The notes beneath the pieces are model-generated. The model made no database searches, was not told the origin of the DNA, and worked only from the letters and a program-made list of their open reading frames with translations. Source: Hippopus hippopus (lineage: Eukaryota > Mollusca > Bivalvia > Cardiida > Cardiidae). Taken from it: a stretch of DNA of 64,000 nt. The DNA is taken from contig OX328106.1 of NCBI GenBank assembly GCA_946811185.2, positions 45,520,311 through 45,584,310 of the forward strand. Reading direction: 5' to 3'. Position 1 is the first letter of the stretch. Each line of letters opens with the position of its first letter. Both the position numbers and the translations under genes were made by a program. Shown piece after piece: positions 1 to 11,142 of the stretch.

Positions 1-2
1 AT

Positions 3-2360
3 CGTTTCAACGACACAGACAGACACCAAAAATACTGGTTCGACGAGGAGTGTAGATTAAAAAGACAAGCTTTCAAAATTGCTCTCAAAGACTTAAATAG
101 AGACCCAAGTGACACGGCTCGCCATAATTATCTCACAAAACGTAAAGATTACAAATATTGCTGTAGAAATAAAAAACTACATTACAACAAAGCCTTAGCT
201 AGAAATATGAATGACATGAGACGTCTAAAACCGCGGGAGTTCTGGAACATGTTCAAAAAAACTAAACCCAAAATACAAAATTCTGATATACCTATAGAAG
301 ATTTTTTGGAACATTTTAAAAAATTATCTTCAGACAATGATGCGAATAAAATCATAAATCTGGTTAATGAATCTGAGGGTAATCTCCCGCCAAAATTTGA
401 AGAACTAGACCAGCCAATAACATTGTATGAGATTAAAAAAGCAAGTCAGCAGCTGGGGTCAAACAAATCCTGTTCAAGCGATGATATTATATACGAATAT
501 TTCAAAGAGAGTATCAATATAACAGGGAACGCATTATTATTACTATTTAACTATATTTTAGAGACCGGTAAATTTCCTCAATCTTGGTGTAAAGGTTTAA
601 TCATACCGATATATAAAAAGGGTGATACGTGCGACCCAAACAATTATAGAGGGATTACGCTAACAAGCTGTTTCGCAAAAATTTTTACAGTAATTCTGAA
701 CAATAGATTGAAAAACTGGGCAGAACAAAACGATATTTTAACTGACGCACAATTCGGCTTTAGGAAAAGTTTTGGTACGACCGACGCAGTATTTATTTTA
801 AACGCTTTAATAGAAAAACAGTTTAACAGCAAAAGTAAACTATATTCGTGTTTTATCGACTTTAAAAAAGCATTTGACAGTATAGATAGAAATTCACTCT
901 GGTATAAACTGTGCAAGTCTGGCATAGATGGAAAAATGCTTAATGTCTTAAAATCAATGTATCAAAATGTTAAAATGCAAGTCAAGCACATTAATAGTCT
1001 TTCGCAGCTCTTCGAGAGCAATATTGGATTGTTCCAAGGGGAGACCACTTCGCCTATAATGTTTTCACTGTTCCTTAATGATATTGAGCAAAGTTTTCAA
1101 TTAAATCTTGACGGCTTGACTCTTGACCAAATAAATATTTTCCTATTGATGTTTGCCGACGATGCAGTGCTACTATCGGAAACAAAAGAAGGATTACAAG
1201 ATCTATTGAAAGAGTTAGAAAATTATTGCAAACGATGGAATTTAACTGTTAATATTGAAAAAACAAAAGTTATGATATTCAGAAAAGGTGGTAGATACAG
1301 TCAGGATTGTTCATTTACCTATGCAGGGGAGACAATTGAAATAGTCCAAAATTTTAACTATTTGGGTGTAGTATTCAGCAGTGGCGGATCTTTTCAAAAA
1401 GCCACAGATACACTTGTAGGGAAGGCGCTTAGATCTATGTGCTCCTTACACAATTTAACAAAAGGATATGAGGTGCCACCATATATATTGTTCAATTTAT
1501 TTGACAGCTACGTAGCCTCTATCTTAAGTTATAATTGCGAAGTCTGGGGGTTCAACCAATCAGAAAACGTAGAACGAGTACATAGAAAATTCTGTAAACA
1601 AATTCTCAACGTAAAAAAGTCAACAAACTCTAAGGCTCTTTTAGCTGAAGTAGGTCGCTTTCCTTTAATTATTAACAGGCATATCCGTATAGTAAAATAT
1701 TGGTTAAAATTGTTTCAAGAGAAAAGTGGAAACTGTATACTAGCTACCTTAATTAACCACCAATTTGACGTAATACGTATTAACCCAACTGTTAAATACT
1801 GGACCAACCGAGTCAAAACATTATTAGAAAATACAGGTTTTAACGAAATATGGCTATTCCCCGAATCAATCATTCCAGAAAAAATTTTCCCCTTATTTGC
1901 AACACGTCTCAAGGATATTTATATTAGTAACTGGCGAACCGGCATGTCACAAAGCTCATCTATGCAGCTGTACGCGAATCTCAAAACAATTTACGAACGT
2001 TCTAGTTTTATATCGGTTCTTGAAAATAAATACCAACGAAATATAATTGCAAAAATTCGGCTTTCATCACATGAACTAAAAATAGAAACGGGAAGACACA
2101 ATAAAACTGGGAGAAAAAATAGAATTTGTGATTTATGTTCTTTAAATGATATTGAAGATGAATTTCATTTTACCTTAATTTGCCCCATTTACAAAGACCT
2201 TCGACTGAAATATATCCCTAGATTCTATATTAATAAGCCAAGTATGTATAAGTTTATCGAATTACTGAAATCAAGCAATAAGAGGATACTATCAAATTTA
2301 TCATTGTTTTTTCGCAAGGCATTTCTAATGAGAAAAAATGAATATTTATCAGTTAATTAG
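3..2360 (+). CDS. Non-LTR retrotransposon ORF2, 3' part (reverse transcriptase)
   Basis: Enzyme that copies a LINE RNA into DNA at a nicked target. The frame is open from base 3 to the stop at 2360 and has no start inside the window; the first Met is at 207, but upstream codons include KYWFDEECRLKRQ, typical of the linker between an APE endonuclease and the RT, so the 5' end lies off the left edge. Counting from Met207: finger/palm motifs with SDD and GFRKSFGTTD, then FIDFKKAFDSID, GLFQGETTSPIMFSLFLND, and the catalytic FADD at residues 316-319. A C-terminal CX2CX9HX4C finger lies at 641-659, as in many LINE ORF2 proteins. No internal stop is seen, so the surviving part could be active. I would place it loosely in the CR1/Jockey-like group; the exact clade is not certain. 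Confidence 0.93.
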   Translation, partial: RFNDTDRHQKYWFDEECRLKRQAFKIALKDLNRDPSDTARHNYLTKRKDYKYCCRNKKLHYNKALARNMNDMRRLKPREFWNMFKKTKPKIQNSDIPIEDFLEHFKKLSSDNDANKIINLVNESEGNLPPKFEELDQPITLYEIKKASQQLGSNKSCSSDDIIYEYFKESINITGNALLLLFNYILETGKFPQSWCKGLIIPIYKKGDTCDPNNYRGITLTSCFAKIFTVILNNRLKNWAEQNDILTDAQFGFRKSFGTTDAVFILNALIEKQFNSKSKLYSCFIDFKKAFDSIDRNSLWYKLCKSGIDGKMLNVLKSMYQNVKMQVKHINSLSQLFESNIGLFQGETTSPIMFSLFLNDIEQSFQLNLDGLTLDQINIFLLMFADDAVLLSETKEGLQDLLKELENYCKRWNLTVNIEKTKVMIFRKGGRYSQDCSFTYAGETIEIVQNFNYLGVVFSSGGSFQKATDTLVGKALRSMCSLHNLTKGYEVPPYILFNLFDSYVASILSYNCEVWGFNQSENVERVHRKFCKQILNVKKSTNSKALLAEVGRFPLIINRHIRIVKYWLKLFQEKSGNCILATLINHQFDVIRINPTVKYWTNRVKTLLENTGFNEIWLFPESIIPEKIFPLFATRLKDIYISNWRTGMSQSSSMQLYANLKTIYERSSFISVLENKYQRNIIAKIRLSSHELKIETGRHNKTGRKNRICDLCSLNDIEDEFHFTLICPIYKDLRLKYIPRFYINKPSMYKFIELLKSSNKRILSNLSLFFRKAFLMRKNEYLSVN

Positions 2361-3345
2361 CCTTAGGCTACTTATCGAGATTCACGGACGGAGCAAAGTG
2401 AGATCAGACGGCACAGAATGTGCAGTCTGATCTCCCTTTTCTACAATGTCCGAAATACGATGTACTTCTCGCCACAAATTAGCCTTAAAATAGAAAAACC
2501 TGTATTATTACAGATACCTCTAAAGTTTATCTAACCTATTTCGCAGGATAGGTGTTAGAAACTATACCTACAAATAGCCGACAGTGTCTTTTTATTGTCT
2601 TTGTTACCTTTCGTATTTTTTCCTGTTCAGTTTATCTGTTATACATCTATGTAGTTCCCTTTTCGTGCAGAATCGATCGGAGACCAGGCGACATAAACCT
2701 TGCAGCCTGATCTTTGATCTATGCTGCACGGTTACAAAAATAAAGCTATTAAAAAATTGCAGTTATATCGGATCGAGTATTGTAGTGGTAAATTGCACAT
2801 TAAATTTTATATTTTACACAATACCTATGTTGTTTCCGCTTCGTGTTACTGTGGAGTGGACCGCAGATCAGGTCGTACAAAACTTGTAGTCTGATCCTAG
2901 ATCCACTCTGCCCGTACACGGACACAATGAAATTATTGTATTATTGTTCCAATACTGACTTTAAATTTACATTTTCCCATCGAGTAATTTAGTGGGGATG
3001 TGTTCATTTTACTTATGTAAGTACTCCCTTTCTGCAGGTTTCCATATGATTTACTATAATATGAAATACTCTCACATCTAAGAACATCTATGACCATCTA
3101 CCATTTGAATTAACTTTAACGAAATTGCATCTATATAATCAGAAATAGTAGAGAAACATGAAAAGATTGTAAAAAAATTCATTTGTTTATTTATTTTGTT
3201 TACGAATCAACCCAACATCTTTATATCTTTATGTCTTTATATTGCTTCCACGCCTGTATTGAATTTATTTGTATTATTTGATAATGAGCTATATGCTTCA
3301 AGTCGAAAATAAAATGTTATGTTATGTTATGTTATGTTATGTTAT
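2361..3345 (+). repeat. LINE 3'UTR with tandem ATGTT tail
   Basis: Non-coding tail between the RT stop and a run of ATGTT pentamers at about 3313-3342, the kind of short tandem 3' end many LINEs of this group carry. Three imperfect palindromes around 'cagtctgatct' (near 2390-2450, 2660-2725 and 2850-2915) resemble the Palin-B core found elsewhere in the window. The 3' boundary is placed after the last pentamer; no target duplication can be checked because the 5' end is outside the window. Confidence 0.7.
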
Positions 3346-3382
3346 TTAAACGTTCTTAAGAATGGTTGGTGACTATAGACCC
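3346..3382. repeat. Right end of a palindromic MITE (GGGTC-ended family)
   Basis: Matches the last bases of the element at 7411-7607 (gttcttaagaatggt..ggtga..ta.agaccc). It directly follows the LINE tail, suggesting the LINE landed inside an older copy whose left half lies beyond the window. Confidence 0.5.
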
Positions 3383-4062
3383 TGACATTATCCGTCCGGT
3401 GAGATTTTTCACGCTAACAGAAGTTAACAGTTTAAAGGTACAGTAAATTGGGAATTACTTTTGACCGGAATACGTATTTCTCTTTTTTTTTTCATGCAGC
3501 AATTCAAAGGTTAAAACCAGTAAGTCCTTACTAGGACTTGGTTGGACATGTTAAGTGAGTGGGATGAAGGTTTAATTATCCTGTTTTTTTTTTTTCTATC
3601 TGCAAGAAATGAAATTCGTCGACAGAGAATATTCTTTGTTTTGTTCTTTGTGAATATGATTTGTGATAAAGTAACATCTGACACATATTTCCGTAAATTC
3701 TGAAACGGGGGATTTAAGAACCTTTTCTCATATTGCTTTGTTTTCCGTTATTATACATTATTTTATCGTCTTCTACAGTGTTAAGAGGTAAAAGGTATAA
3801 ACCTATTTACGATGGATCGAAAAGAAATCAGAATATTTTAACCCCTAAATCGCCTTTCGCAACTCTTGTTGCCTGTACGGCCAGTGTATATCAATATAAG
3901 GCTGCACAAAACGTGCAGCCTGATCTCTGACATACACTGTCCGCTTTGCTGAAACACCGTATGCAAAAGCAAGCGTGTAATTGCATATACATGTATGTGG
4001 ATCGTATTACTAGGATGAAAATGTCCGATAGGTTTATTCGGCGCTCTAAGGGTTAAATGGTT
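3383..4062. other. Intergenic stretch, mostly unassigned
   Basis: AT-rich DNA without a supportable gene. The only recognisable piece is a degenerate Palin-B core near 3897-3950 (cctgatct half-site). Open frames here are short and show no domain. Confidence 0.5.
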
Positions 4063-4299
4063 CTAAACTCTTTACCAAATGACGAAATTTTAGATTTGTT
4101 CAAATTGAAAGCATTTCAGACGACAGTATTAATTTCATCCATATGATGTTATTTGCCTTTGGAAAGGTAGAAAACATTGTAAACATTGTGAGAAAAGGAG
4201 AAAATGCTGGTAACCAGCATTTTCTCCTTTCCCTACAATGTTTTCAAAAACTGTCTTTTTAAGGATGGTTAAAACTTGGGATTGTTGTGAAGGGTGAAA
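4063..4299. mobile_element. Palin-A MITE
   Basis: Family description: ends TTAA-CYCTTTACCA and TGGTAAAGRG-TTAA, about 230 bp, no coding capacity, and a central near-perfect palindrome of about 66 bp centred on GGTAACC or GGTTACC, flanked by runs reading AAAATGCTGG / CCAGCATTTT. This copy has the outer left end (actctttacca), a clear core at about 4190-4243 and a degraded right end. TTAA flanks suggest mobilisation by a piggyBac-like transposase (inference). Confidence 0.8.
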
Positions 4300-4420
4300 T
4301 CTTTGAGTGGAAAAAAAAAAAAATGAAATTTAGATTTTCATTCGGACAGAAAAAAGTTTTTATATCGATATTGAATGCTGTTCTAGTCAAAGTATGTAAC
4401 AAGGTAGCGGTCATTGTAGA

Positions 4421-4472
4421 TCCAAAATCAGACTGCTAGTTCTGTGTAGTCTAATCTTAATCTTCATTGCCG
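4421..4472. repeat. Palin-B core fragment
   Basis: Degenerate version of the 'agatcagactgca..tgcagtctgatct' palindrome described at 44588-44800; no outer ends are recognisable. Confidence 0.5.
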
Positions 4473-4691
4473 GAAAAAAAACATCAAAAGTTGTTTTTTC
4501 CACTCCCGCTCTGAGGGTTTATGTTTAGAGAAGGATTCTAATGCCGAATGCTTATGCTAAATACTTGATTATGTAACAAAAACAATTATTTCGTAATAAA
4601 ATACAGATTAACTCAGCCCCTTTGCTCTACTTTTAGCTATCCTGTCGGTAAAATCAAATAAACTTTCAATAAAGTAAACTGTCACATAGTA

Positions 4692-4954
4692 TGGCCTGCA
4701 ACACGCGAAAAGAGGCATTCGGACATTTGCGTAAAATGTCGTCTCGGTTCAGCCTGCGCCGTCCGCGCAGGCTAATCCGAAACGGCACTTTCCGTTTTTA
4801 TGTAATTTTCTGTTTTGAGCAAGTCTACTGTAGCACAAAATCTAATGCAGTCGTAAAGTGCCGTCTCGGATTAGCCTGCGCGGACTGCGCAGGCTGATCC
4901 GAGACGACACTTCACGCAAATGTCCGGATGCCCCTTTTCGCATGTTGCAGGCCA
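4692..4954. mobile_element. TA-flanked MITE with about 40-bp terminal inverted repeats
   Basis: Begins tggcctgcaacacgcgaaaa and ends with its inverse, finishing ttttcgcatgttgcaggcca; the repeats run about 40 bp each. It is bounded by TA on both sides (4690-4691 and 4955-4956), the target duplication of Tc1/mariner elements. Inside are two GC-rich palindromes of the form agcctgcgc..gcgcaggct. It is much richer in GC than its surroundings. No transposase remains. Confidence 0.85.
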
Positions 4955-5051
4955 TATAATAAAATCTTGTTTTCTTGTATGGTTCTATAGTATTAATGTT
5001 CATTTTTAGTTTTTGTCACGTCGGCAAGTATCCTTCTCATGATGTTTCTTT

Positions 5052-5278
5052 GGACTCTTTTTCACACAACAAAAATTTTAGACTTGCCTAAACCAGAAAC
5101 TGAAAGCATTTTCAGAGGACTAATTCGATACAGCTCAGAAGATGATTTCTGTTTTTGAAAACTTTGTTGGAAAAGGAGAAAATGCTGGTGACCAGCATTT
5201 TTTTTTTTTTTCTTCCCTTTTCCAACGACATTTTCAAAATCCTTCTTCTACAAGGTCGTTAAAACTCGGGATTTAAGA
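5052..5278. mobile_element. Palin-A MITE
   Basis: Left end actctttttcacacaac, core about 5160-5235 with one arm expanded by a T-run, right end degraded to gggatttaag. Confidence 0.75.
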
Positions 5279-5307
5279 ATCCTGGGGTTTCTAAATTATC
5301 AGTGTTT

Positions 5308-5482
5308 CGCACAAATATTCTTCCCAAGCCACTGACTGTATTATCACATTAACAACGTCGAAACAATGATCAGCAGTGAGAGAGAAATGAATCCTGTCGC
5401 AATGACTATCATCAAGCGTACTAAAGAAAATGGCCGAGCTAGGCATTCGAATCCCCTGGTCCTGCAAATTGCTCTACAGGGA
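5308..5482 (-). mobile_element. SINE fragment
   Basis: Minus-strand homologue of the SINE at 28209-28518: shares ccaagccactgactg, cgtcgaaacaatg and gaatcctgtcgcaatgact in the same order. The tRNA-like end is weak and the tail is missing. Confidence 0.65.
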
Positions 5483-5516
5483 GGGAGGGAGGGAGGGAGA
5501 GAGAGAGAGAGAGAGA
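5480..5516. repeat. Purine microsatellite (GGGA)n(GA)n
   Basis: About five GGGA units followed by about ten GA units, attached to the head end of the SINE fragment. Confidence 0.9.
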
Positions 5517-5572
5517 ATGGGCAGTGTAGAGTCAAGATCAGAACGAGAACTAAAGATTTTTATTTTACCGTT

Positions 5573-5646
5573 TGATCAGAGTGATCTCACAATGATTTCT
5601 TCGTCAGGTCCGTTAAAACATGGGATTGCTTGATGAAGGGTTAAGA
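5573..5646. mobile_element. Palin-A right-end fragment
   Basis: Carries the sequence after the core (cacaatg..ttcgtcaggtccgttaaaac) and the end gatgaagggttaag; the left half is absent. Confidence 0.55.
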
Positions 5647-6436
5647 GGTAGGCATAAATTAAAGAATCCAGAAGTCGATAAATATTACAAAAGCGCAATA
5701 GATTGTAGTTTAGTTTTAGTACTTCACGCGCAATTTATAGAATTAAACACGTTTCATTGTATTACCTGCGGTATCTTTGTTGTATCTTGTCACAAGTCGA
5801 CTTTTTATACACCTGGTTTTATGGTCTTAAGAAGGTTGTTTATTTTCAATCCACGTTTTTTTCTTTAAGCAGTTTGGTGTTGATGTGTTTCCGGAAGAGT
5901 AAGTACTGTTTTTTTCCATTCATTTTCGTTTTATTTTCGCCAAGGTTATTCAAGATCTTTTTAGCTTTCTTTGAAACCTTTTCCTTGGAAAAAGATGCAT
6001 TGTAGAATGAATTAATAGTTTAATGAAATAATTGTTGTATAAACTGTGAAAAGGGCAAATAACAGGTACAAGTCAGGAAGAATTTGTAAAAAAAAGTAAT
6101 GGTTTATGAAGAAAATACGATAACATAAAGAAAGTAAAAAGCGAAAAATAAAAAACAATAAAGTGTTGTTACTGTTAAATTGCATTTTTCCAAGACATAC
6201 TTTAAAAAAAAACAAAAATTTCAATAGAATGGTCAGTCTCTAAACAAATTTTTCTTCTTCTTCTTTACACCAAAAAGAGTGAATTTGCTGAAAGTGTATG
6301 TATGATGAATTTCTCTTCCTTATTTTTCATTTAATTGGCCAAAGATGTTAATGAAAGCGTTTTTTTTAAAAGGGAGAAAAAAAAAAAAAACCTTAGCGAA
6401 GAAGATGAACCTTTGAATTAAAGCAGTAAAGGTTAA
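5647..6436. other. Unassigned AT-rich stretch
   Basis: No gene, splice-supported exon or known repeat recognised. Open frames of 70-92 codons on both strands are low-complexity, rich in Phe, Leu and Lys, as expected from AT-rich DNA. Confidence 0.4.
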
Positions 6437-6441
6437 AAGGT

Positions 6442-6661
6442 TTAACCATTTTACGAAAAATCCCGTGTTTTTAGACGCGAAGAAAACAGGTTTTTTCAAA
6501 CATTGTAGGAAAAACAGGAAACGCTGGTCAATTTCTTCATTTTCCATAATATTTCTACCCTTTAAAAGACAAACTTTATCATTCAAGCTACTTTTCATTT
6601 GTCGTCCGCAAATGCTACGAATGTGGACATGTCTAAAACTTTGTCGTCATGTAAATCTTAA
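6442..6661. mobile_element. Palin-A MITE, first of a head-to-tail pair
   Basis: Left end ttaaccattttacga, degenerate core about 6495-6550, then aaatgctacgaatgtggac and right end gtaaatcttaa. Its closing TTAA (6658-6661) is also the opening TTAA of the next copy. Confidence 0.7.
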
Positions 6662-6882
6662 CTCTTATCCACACGACAGAAATTTAGATCTATCCAAATT
6701 GAAAGCGTTCGAGGAAGACAAATGAAACCTGGAAAAAAATGAAAGATTTCTTCTTTCAAGTGATAGAAAACGTGGGTAAAGCAGAAAATGCTGGTTACGA
6801 GTAGTTTCACATTTTCCCGCAATGTTTTTTATCGGAGCTTCTTCGGGGTCGTTAAAACACGTGACTGTAAGGTGATAGATCC
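6658..6882. mobile_element. Palin-A MITE, second of a head-to-tail pair
   Basis: Begins ttaactcttatccacacgac, core about 6768-6830, ends near ggtgatag. It lies in reverse order relative to the preceding copy (the 'gacaaaat..tccaaattgaaagc' side comes first). Confidence 0.7.
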
Positions 6883-7024
6883 GACGTGGGATATGATTTT
6901 TTTCTTACTTTTCAAGCTCTTCTGGGATTATCCTTGACTGGTTAGAGAGAGAGTAAAAAACCTTATAGAATAGTTCCTAATTGTCCGTTTATTCACCTCC
7001 CTGTCCGACAGTGTTTCTTTACAG

Positions 7025-7262
7025 GAATTCTGCGTGGCTCAGTGGTAAAAGGTAGGATCTGCAACCTGGAGGCCCCAAGTTCGAGCCTCACTTGACGCAC
7101 TGTGTTTTTCGTGGGAATGTCGTCGGGCAAGACACTTCAGAGCTCTAGCCTAGTGCTGGTGAAACCCAGGACATACATGGAAAAGTGACCTATCGCTGTG
7201 ATATGACTGAAATAATGTTGAAAGCGGCACAAAACACTATTCAGTCATTTAACCAATCTTTT
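7025..7262 (+). mobile_element. tRNA-derived SINE
   Basis: Head resembles a tRNA: A-box-like tggctcagtggtaaaagg and B-box-like gttcgagcctc. The body ends in gctgtgatatgactgaaata and atgttgaaagcggc followed by an imperfect caaaacac..cagtca tail, the 3' signature shared with copies at 39590, 39745 and 40540. These boxes would serve as an internal RNA polymerase III promoter. Confidence 0.85.
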
Positions 7263-7410
7263 TTTTTACAAGATGAAAATCATGTTTCATCTTACCTAAC
7301 CTAAAGTAACAAGTCTACACTGGCATCTATGTCCCCTTTGCCTTACGCATAAATAAAACACGGTTACTGTTGTTTTTACCGGCTTTCTGAGAACTTATAC
7401 TGCCAGACTT

Positions 7411-7607
7411 GGGTCCGTATTCTCAAACTATTCTGAAGAAGGTTCTCAGTCTTATTCTCCAAAGTTTTCTAAATTTGAAAATAACACGAATTCTGATTGG
7501 ATAAACCATTTGGTTAAGCCAATCAGAAGTTGTGTTACTTTCAAATTTAGAAAATCTTAGAGAATAAGACTGAGAATTTCTTAAGAATGGTAGGTGAATA
7601 CAGACCC
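7411..7607. mobile_element. Palindromic MITE (GGGTC-ended)
   Basis: Whole-element inverted repeat: begins gggtccgtattctc and ends gaatacagaccc; the inner arms (ctaaatttgaaa..tttcaaatttag, aagccaatcag) also pair, so one strand can fold into a single hairpin of about 190 nt. Other copies: 32887-33052, 60339-60532, and an end at 3346-3382. Confidence 0.85.
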
Positions 7608-7717
7608 AGTGTCACAGTCATGGAGTAAATAAAATGACGTCATCAGATTTTTGGAAGAAGGAGGCTCGTAAACCTTTATTGAAGCGGTCAAATACTGCAT
7701 AGAAAAACGATTTTACA

Positions 7718-8254
7718 TGTATGGTGGCATATTTCTGCCGCGAGATACGAGATAGCTATTGCGATAATTTAAGAGAACTATCGTGATAAAACAAAGTTTC
7801 CTAGAAACATTATCTAGATAATAAACATTTTCAAGATTAAAATATCGCGATAATTCTAACTGTTATCATAATTTTTTTTGCTTTCGTGCCCACAACTGAC
7901 ATATCTATAATTAGATACGGTTTCTGAACATCCTCGTCTACACCCTTATGAATTCTCCTTTTACCTGAATGGTTTAAAAGTTGTTCGTAGGAGGCATTTC
8001 GAGTTGTCTCTGTGATTTTACAGACTTTTGTTCATTTCGAGTCTTATCAAAATTTACTAATTTAACTACAATTGTTCATGATTCGAATTTTTACTTACTG
8101 CAGTTCTGTGAAGTGCAAAACTACCGAGTTCATCCAAATGATAAATTTTCTATTTATAGGTATTGAGAAACAGACAGAACTATCACGATAATTTTATCTC
8201 GAATGTCAGCTTCGTGCACGCAGGGATCTTATATACACAGGGATAGGAAACGCG
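7718..8254 (+). repeat. Outer inverted repeat, left copy (diverged)
   Basis: Matches the minus strand of 16325-16545: shared blocks ggtggcatatttctgcc, gagatagctat, actatcg.gataaa and tatacacagggatagg. The left copy carries about 290 bp not present on the right. It flanks the much better conserved 3.34-kb arms, so it may be an older layer of the same inverted structure. Confidence 0.6.
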
Positions 8255-8256
8255 GT

Positions 8257-8393
8257 ATAACTTCCGGTTATTCACTGTCTTCTTTCGAATTGACCGCAAA
8301 GGAAAAAACGGCGGCCATCTTAAATTTCGGCATACGACGGTCACTGTTTTAATCAACGTTTTGCTTGGTTATCCCATACGTCCTTCTCAACAG
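8257..8393 (+). promoter_or_regulatory. Promoter-like block with putative first exon and splice donor (left arm)
   Basis: Contains ACTTCCGG (ETS-type site) and GCGGCCATCTT (the inverse of the YY1-type AAGATGGC motif), a pairing frequent at animal TATA-less promoters, followed about 110 bp later by CAG|GTAAGT at 8391-8399. A possible acceptor, a T-run then CAG, ends at 9153, and another donor, ACCG|GTAAGT, is at 9571-9580. The transcript, if real, has no long frame and may be non-coding. This is inference from motifs only. Confidence 0.35.
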
Positions 8394-9529
8394 GTAAGTT
8401 TCCGAATATTTACATGCTTAGACTATATGTAACATCAATTTTTTCGGAGATTTTGTTTTATTTGCTTATTTTGGCGTTAAAAAAATCATGACCTAATCAT
8501 GTTGGCCCCGTAGGGGATGTTCGGCAGGAGGATTTAGTGACGTGCAAAAGTACTTTTTAAGTACATAAAGTAGCGTCCAAATAGCAACATGTTGGTAAAA
8601 ATCACGAGATACAGTATATCTCCTTGTATTAAAGCCAATTTTGTGCTGATTTTCGATTCCTAAGTTAGATAATTATGGGCTCAAAACTGGGCTATTTTCG
8701 GTATTTCATCACAAAATGGCGGACCAATGTGGTGAATTTGGAGGGACCCTAGTGATAGTTGTAGCATTCTCAATTTATTTTTAGAAATAAATTTGTTCGA
8801 ATTTTGACATATTTATAAGCAGTAAGTATTTCTTTTTGTTTTTAAATCAAATCTAGTGATTTTCGATGCCAAGGTTGGATAACTGTGGGCTCAAAAACTT
8901 GGCTATTTTCGGTCTTAATTGCAAGATGGCAGCCTAAAAAGGGGTTATTTCAGTAAAGGTGGAAGCGCAGTACCGCAGATTAGTCAAAAATGATTGGATC
9001 TCTGATAGTTGGCCATATCCTGAACAAATTCTCATTATAGTCTAACCATGTGAAAATAAAACCATATTTTGCAACGTAACTGAAGAATTAAAATGTTACG
9101 TTTTGTAAAAAGGAGAAATTTGAAATTCAGTTGGTTCTATATTTTTTTTCCAGATATGTATTGTGAGAGCACAAACGCTTCAAAACATGGTTTCAAGAGC
9201 TGTCAACATACCGTTGTGATGCATTCTGTGAACAGAAGAATGACATTGAAGATGGTTTTGTAATTCTGCATAAAGTGTGCTAGTATAAAACTGAAGCTGG
9301 GCTTGAAAACTTGGAATATTAAAAACCAAATCAGCTGTGAACTGTACAAACCTGCAAGAAAAATGCTAAGTGAAATTAATGTATTTGAATATGAAAGCTG
9401 TGAGCTTCTTCTACCACCAAAGTATATTTAGTATGTATAGCTCAATGAGCCACTAGAAGTATGGAGTTATTTAATTATCTGTGACAAATGCTAGTATTCC
9501 TGAATCCTAAGTTTTCACTAACCTGGGGA

Positions 9530-9712
9530 ATATCCATACTTCCGAAAACATTGTGGACAAAGAAGAAACTACCGGTAAGTACATGTCACATTTTCTCATT
9601 TCCCCAGGAGAAACAAGTCTCCTCATTTCAGTTGCATTTCATTTGTCGTCTGCAAATGCTTTCAAATTACCGGTAGACATGTCCAAAATTTTGTAATCTG
9701 GCAAAAAGTTAA
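9530..9712. mobile_element. Palin-A derivative in left arm
   Basis: Has cgaaaacattgtggac, the outer segment catttgtcgtctgcaaatgc and the end ctggcaaaaagttaa. The core palindrome has been replaced by accggtaagtacatgtcaca. Mirrored at about 14180-14361. Confidence 0.6.
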
Positions 9713-10046
9713 GGATGGAACCTTGCTCAATTTGCAATGTTTCACAACATTTTAGTTGTATCATAGCAGCCATTATACTTATCTATTTGTTTTTTGAATT
9801 TGCACAACTGTCTGCACAAGCTGCGTGTTGCTTTTCCTCATCAACATATTTTTTGAGGGAGAGAAGTATGTATCTGTGTTGTGCAAAATTCTCTGAGAAT
9901 CATGATGTTGGTTTCCCACTACTCACACTATTGTCATAAAACATTAAAAGTACATGTATTAAATTTGACATACTTTCGGTTTCTTCAAACAACACAGTAC
10001 ATTCAGTATCTACAGTCTTATAAGCCACTTGTGGTAAGGAGTTATC

Positions 10047-10262
10047 TAATAATCTGTGACAGATGTCAGTATTCCTGAATCCTAAGTTTTCACTACCATG
10101 GGAAATATTTACACATCTGAAAACATTGTGGGAAAAGAAGAAAATGTTGGCAAGCATGTTCTCATTTTCTCAGCAAAGACGCAAGTGACACATTTCATTT
10201 CTTATCTGCAAATAATTCCAAATCAGACAAGTCTCAAATTTTGTTGTCTGGCAAAGTGTTCC
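10047..10262. mobile_element. Palin-A derivative in left arm
   Basis: Has gaaaacattgtgggaaaagaag, a disrupted core (atgttggcaagcatgttctc) and the outer segment tctggcaaagtgttcc. Mirrored in the right arm at about 13650-13865. Confidence 0.6.
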
Positions 10263-11142
10263 TGAAGGTTGGTTGCTTTCAACATTTTGCAATTGTATCA
10301 CAGCAAACAATGCAGCTATCCATATTCCATGTATTACTAGAGTTGGGAATGTTTCTACTTGAAAATCTCTGTTGAGGGAGAGACGTATATTTTGGGCGTT
10401 TGTATGACATACACCAGGATTATAATGATAGTTTAATATACCAATAATATCTCATATACACAATACTTTTACCATCATCATTAACTGCAACTTGCCACAG
10501 TGAAAAAGTTTTAGGAGATAAAAGTCTACATTCAATGAAAAAAGCATTTGCGGAAGCAACCAACCATTTGCATGTTACATTTTATCGCAAAAAGATTGGT
10601 CCTTGTGTCATACTGTTTTCCAAATATTTCTACAGTGGATTTACGTAAAATCAAATTTATTAGGCATTAAGTTAAAACTTGCTAAAGGAACACATTTTTT
10701 AGCACCATTTAATTTTGTAACACACATGTAGCTCAATATTCATGGCTGCCTTGATGTTTTTAGTGAGAAATTTTAAAATATCAATTTCAACATAAACTTG
10801 CTGTGTACAGTGTGAATTTTTTTGAAAATTTAAAAAATGAAAAACATTTGAAGGAAATGCAAAAACATAATATTTTTAATAGCACAGAAATCATTTTGAA
10901 AAGAATTGATCATTGGCTGCAACTGGTCTTTTACAAATGTTTTCCAATGCTGTCCACTGTATGAGGAGCGAAAAGTCAAATTTGTACAAAGTCCTACACA
11001 ACTTATACTGTTTTCAAATTGGTCCAAAGTCAAAGCTTTCAAAGTTATTAGATAACCTTAAGTTCTCTGACACAGAATAAAAAACCATTATTAAAGAAGG
11101 AAAAATTGCTTGTCAAAAGCAACTTTTACTTTGCCACACTGT

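Noticed and set aside
10830..11042. 70-codon frame mirrored in the other arm at 12867-13121
   Set aside because: Its conservation is explained by the arms being copies of each other; no family resemblance.
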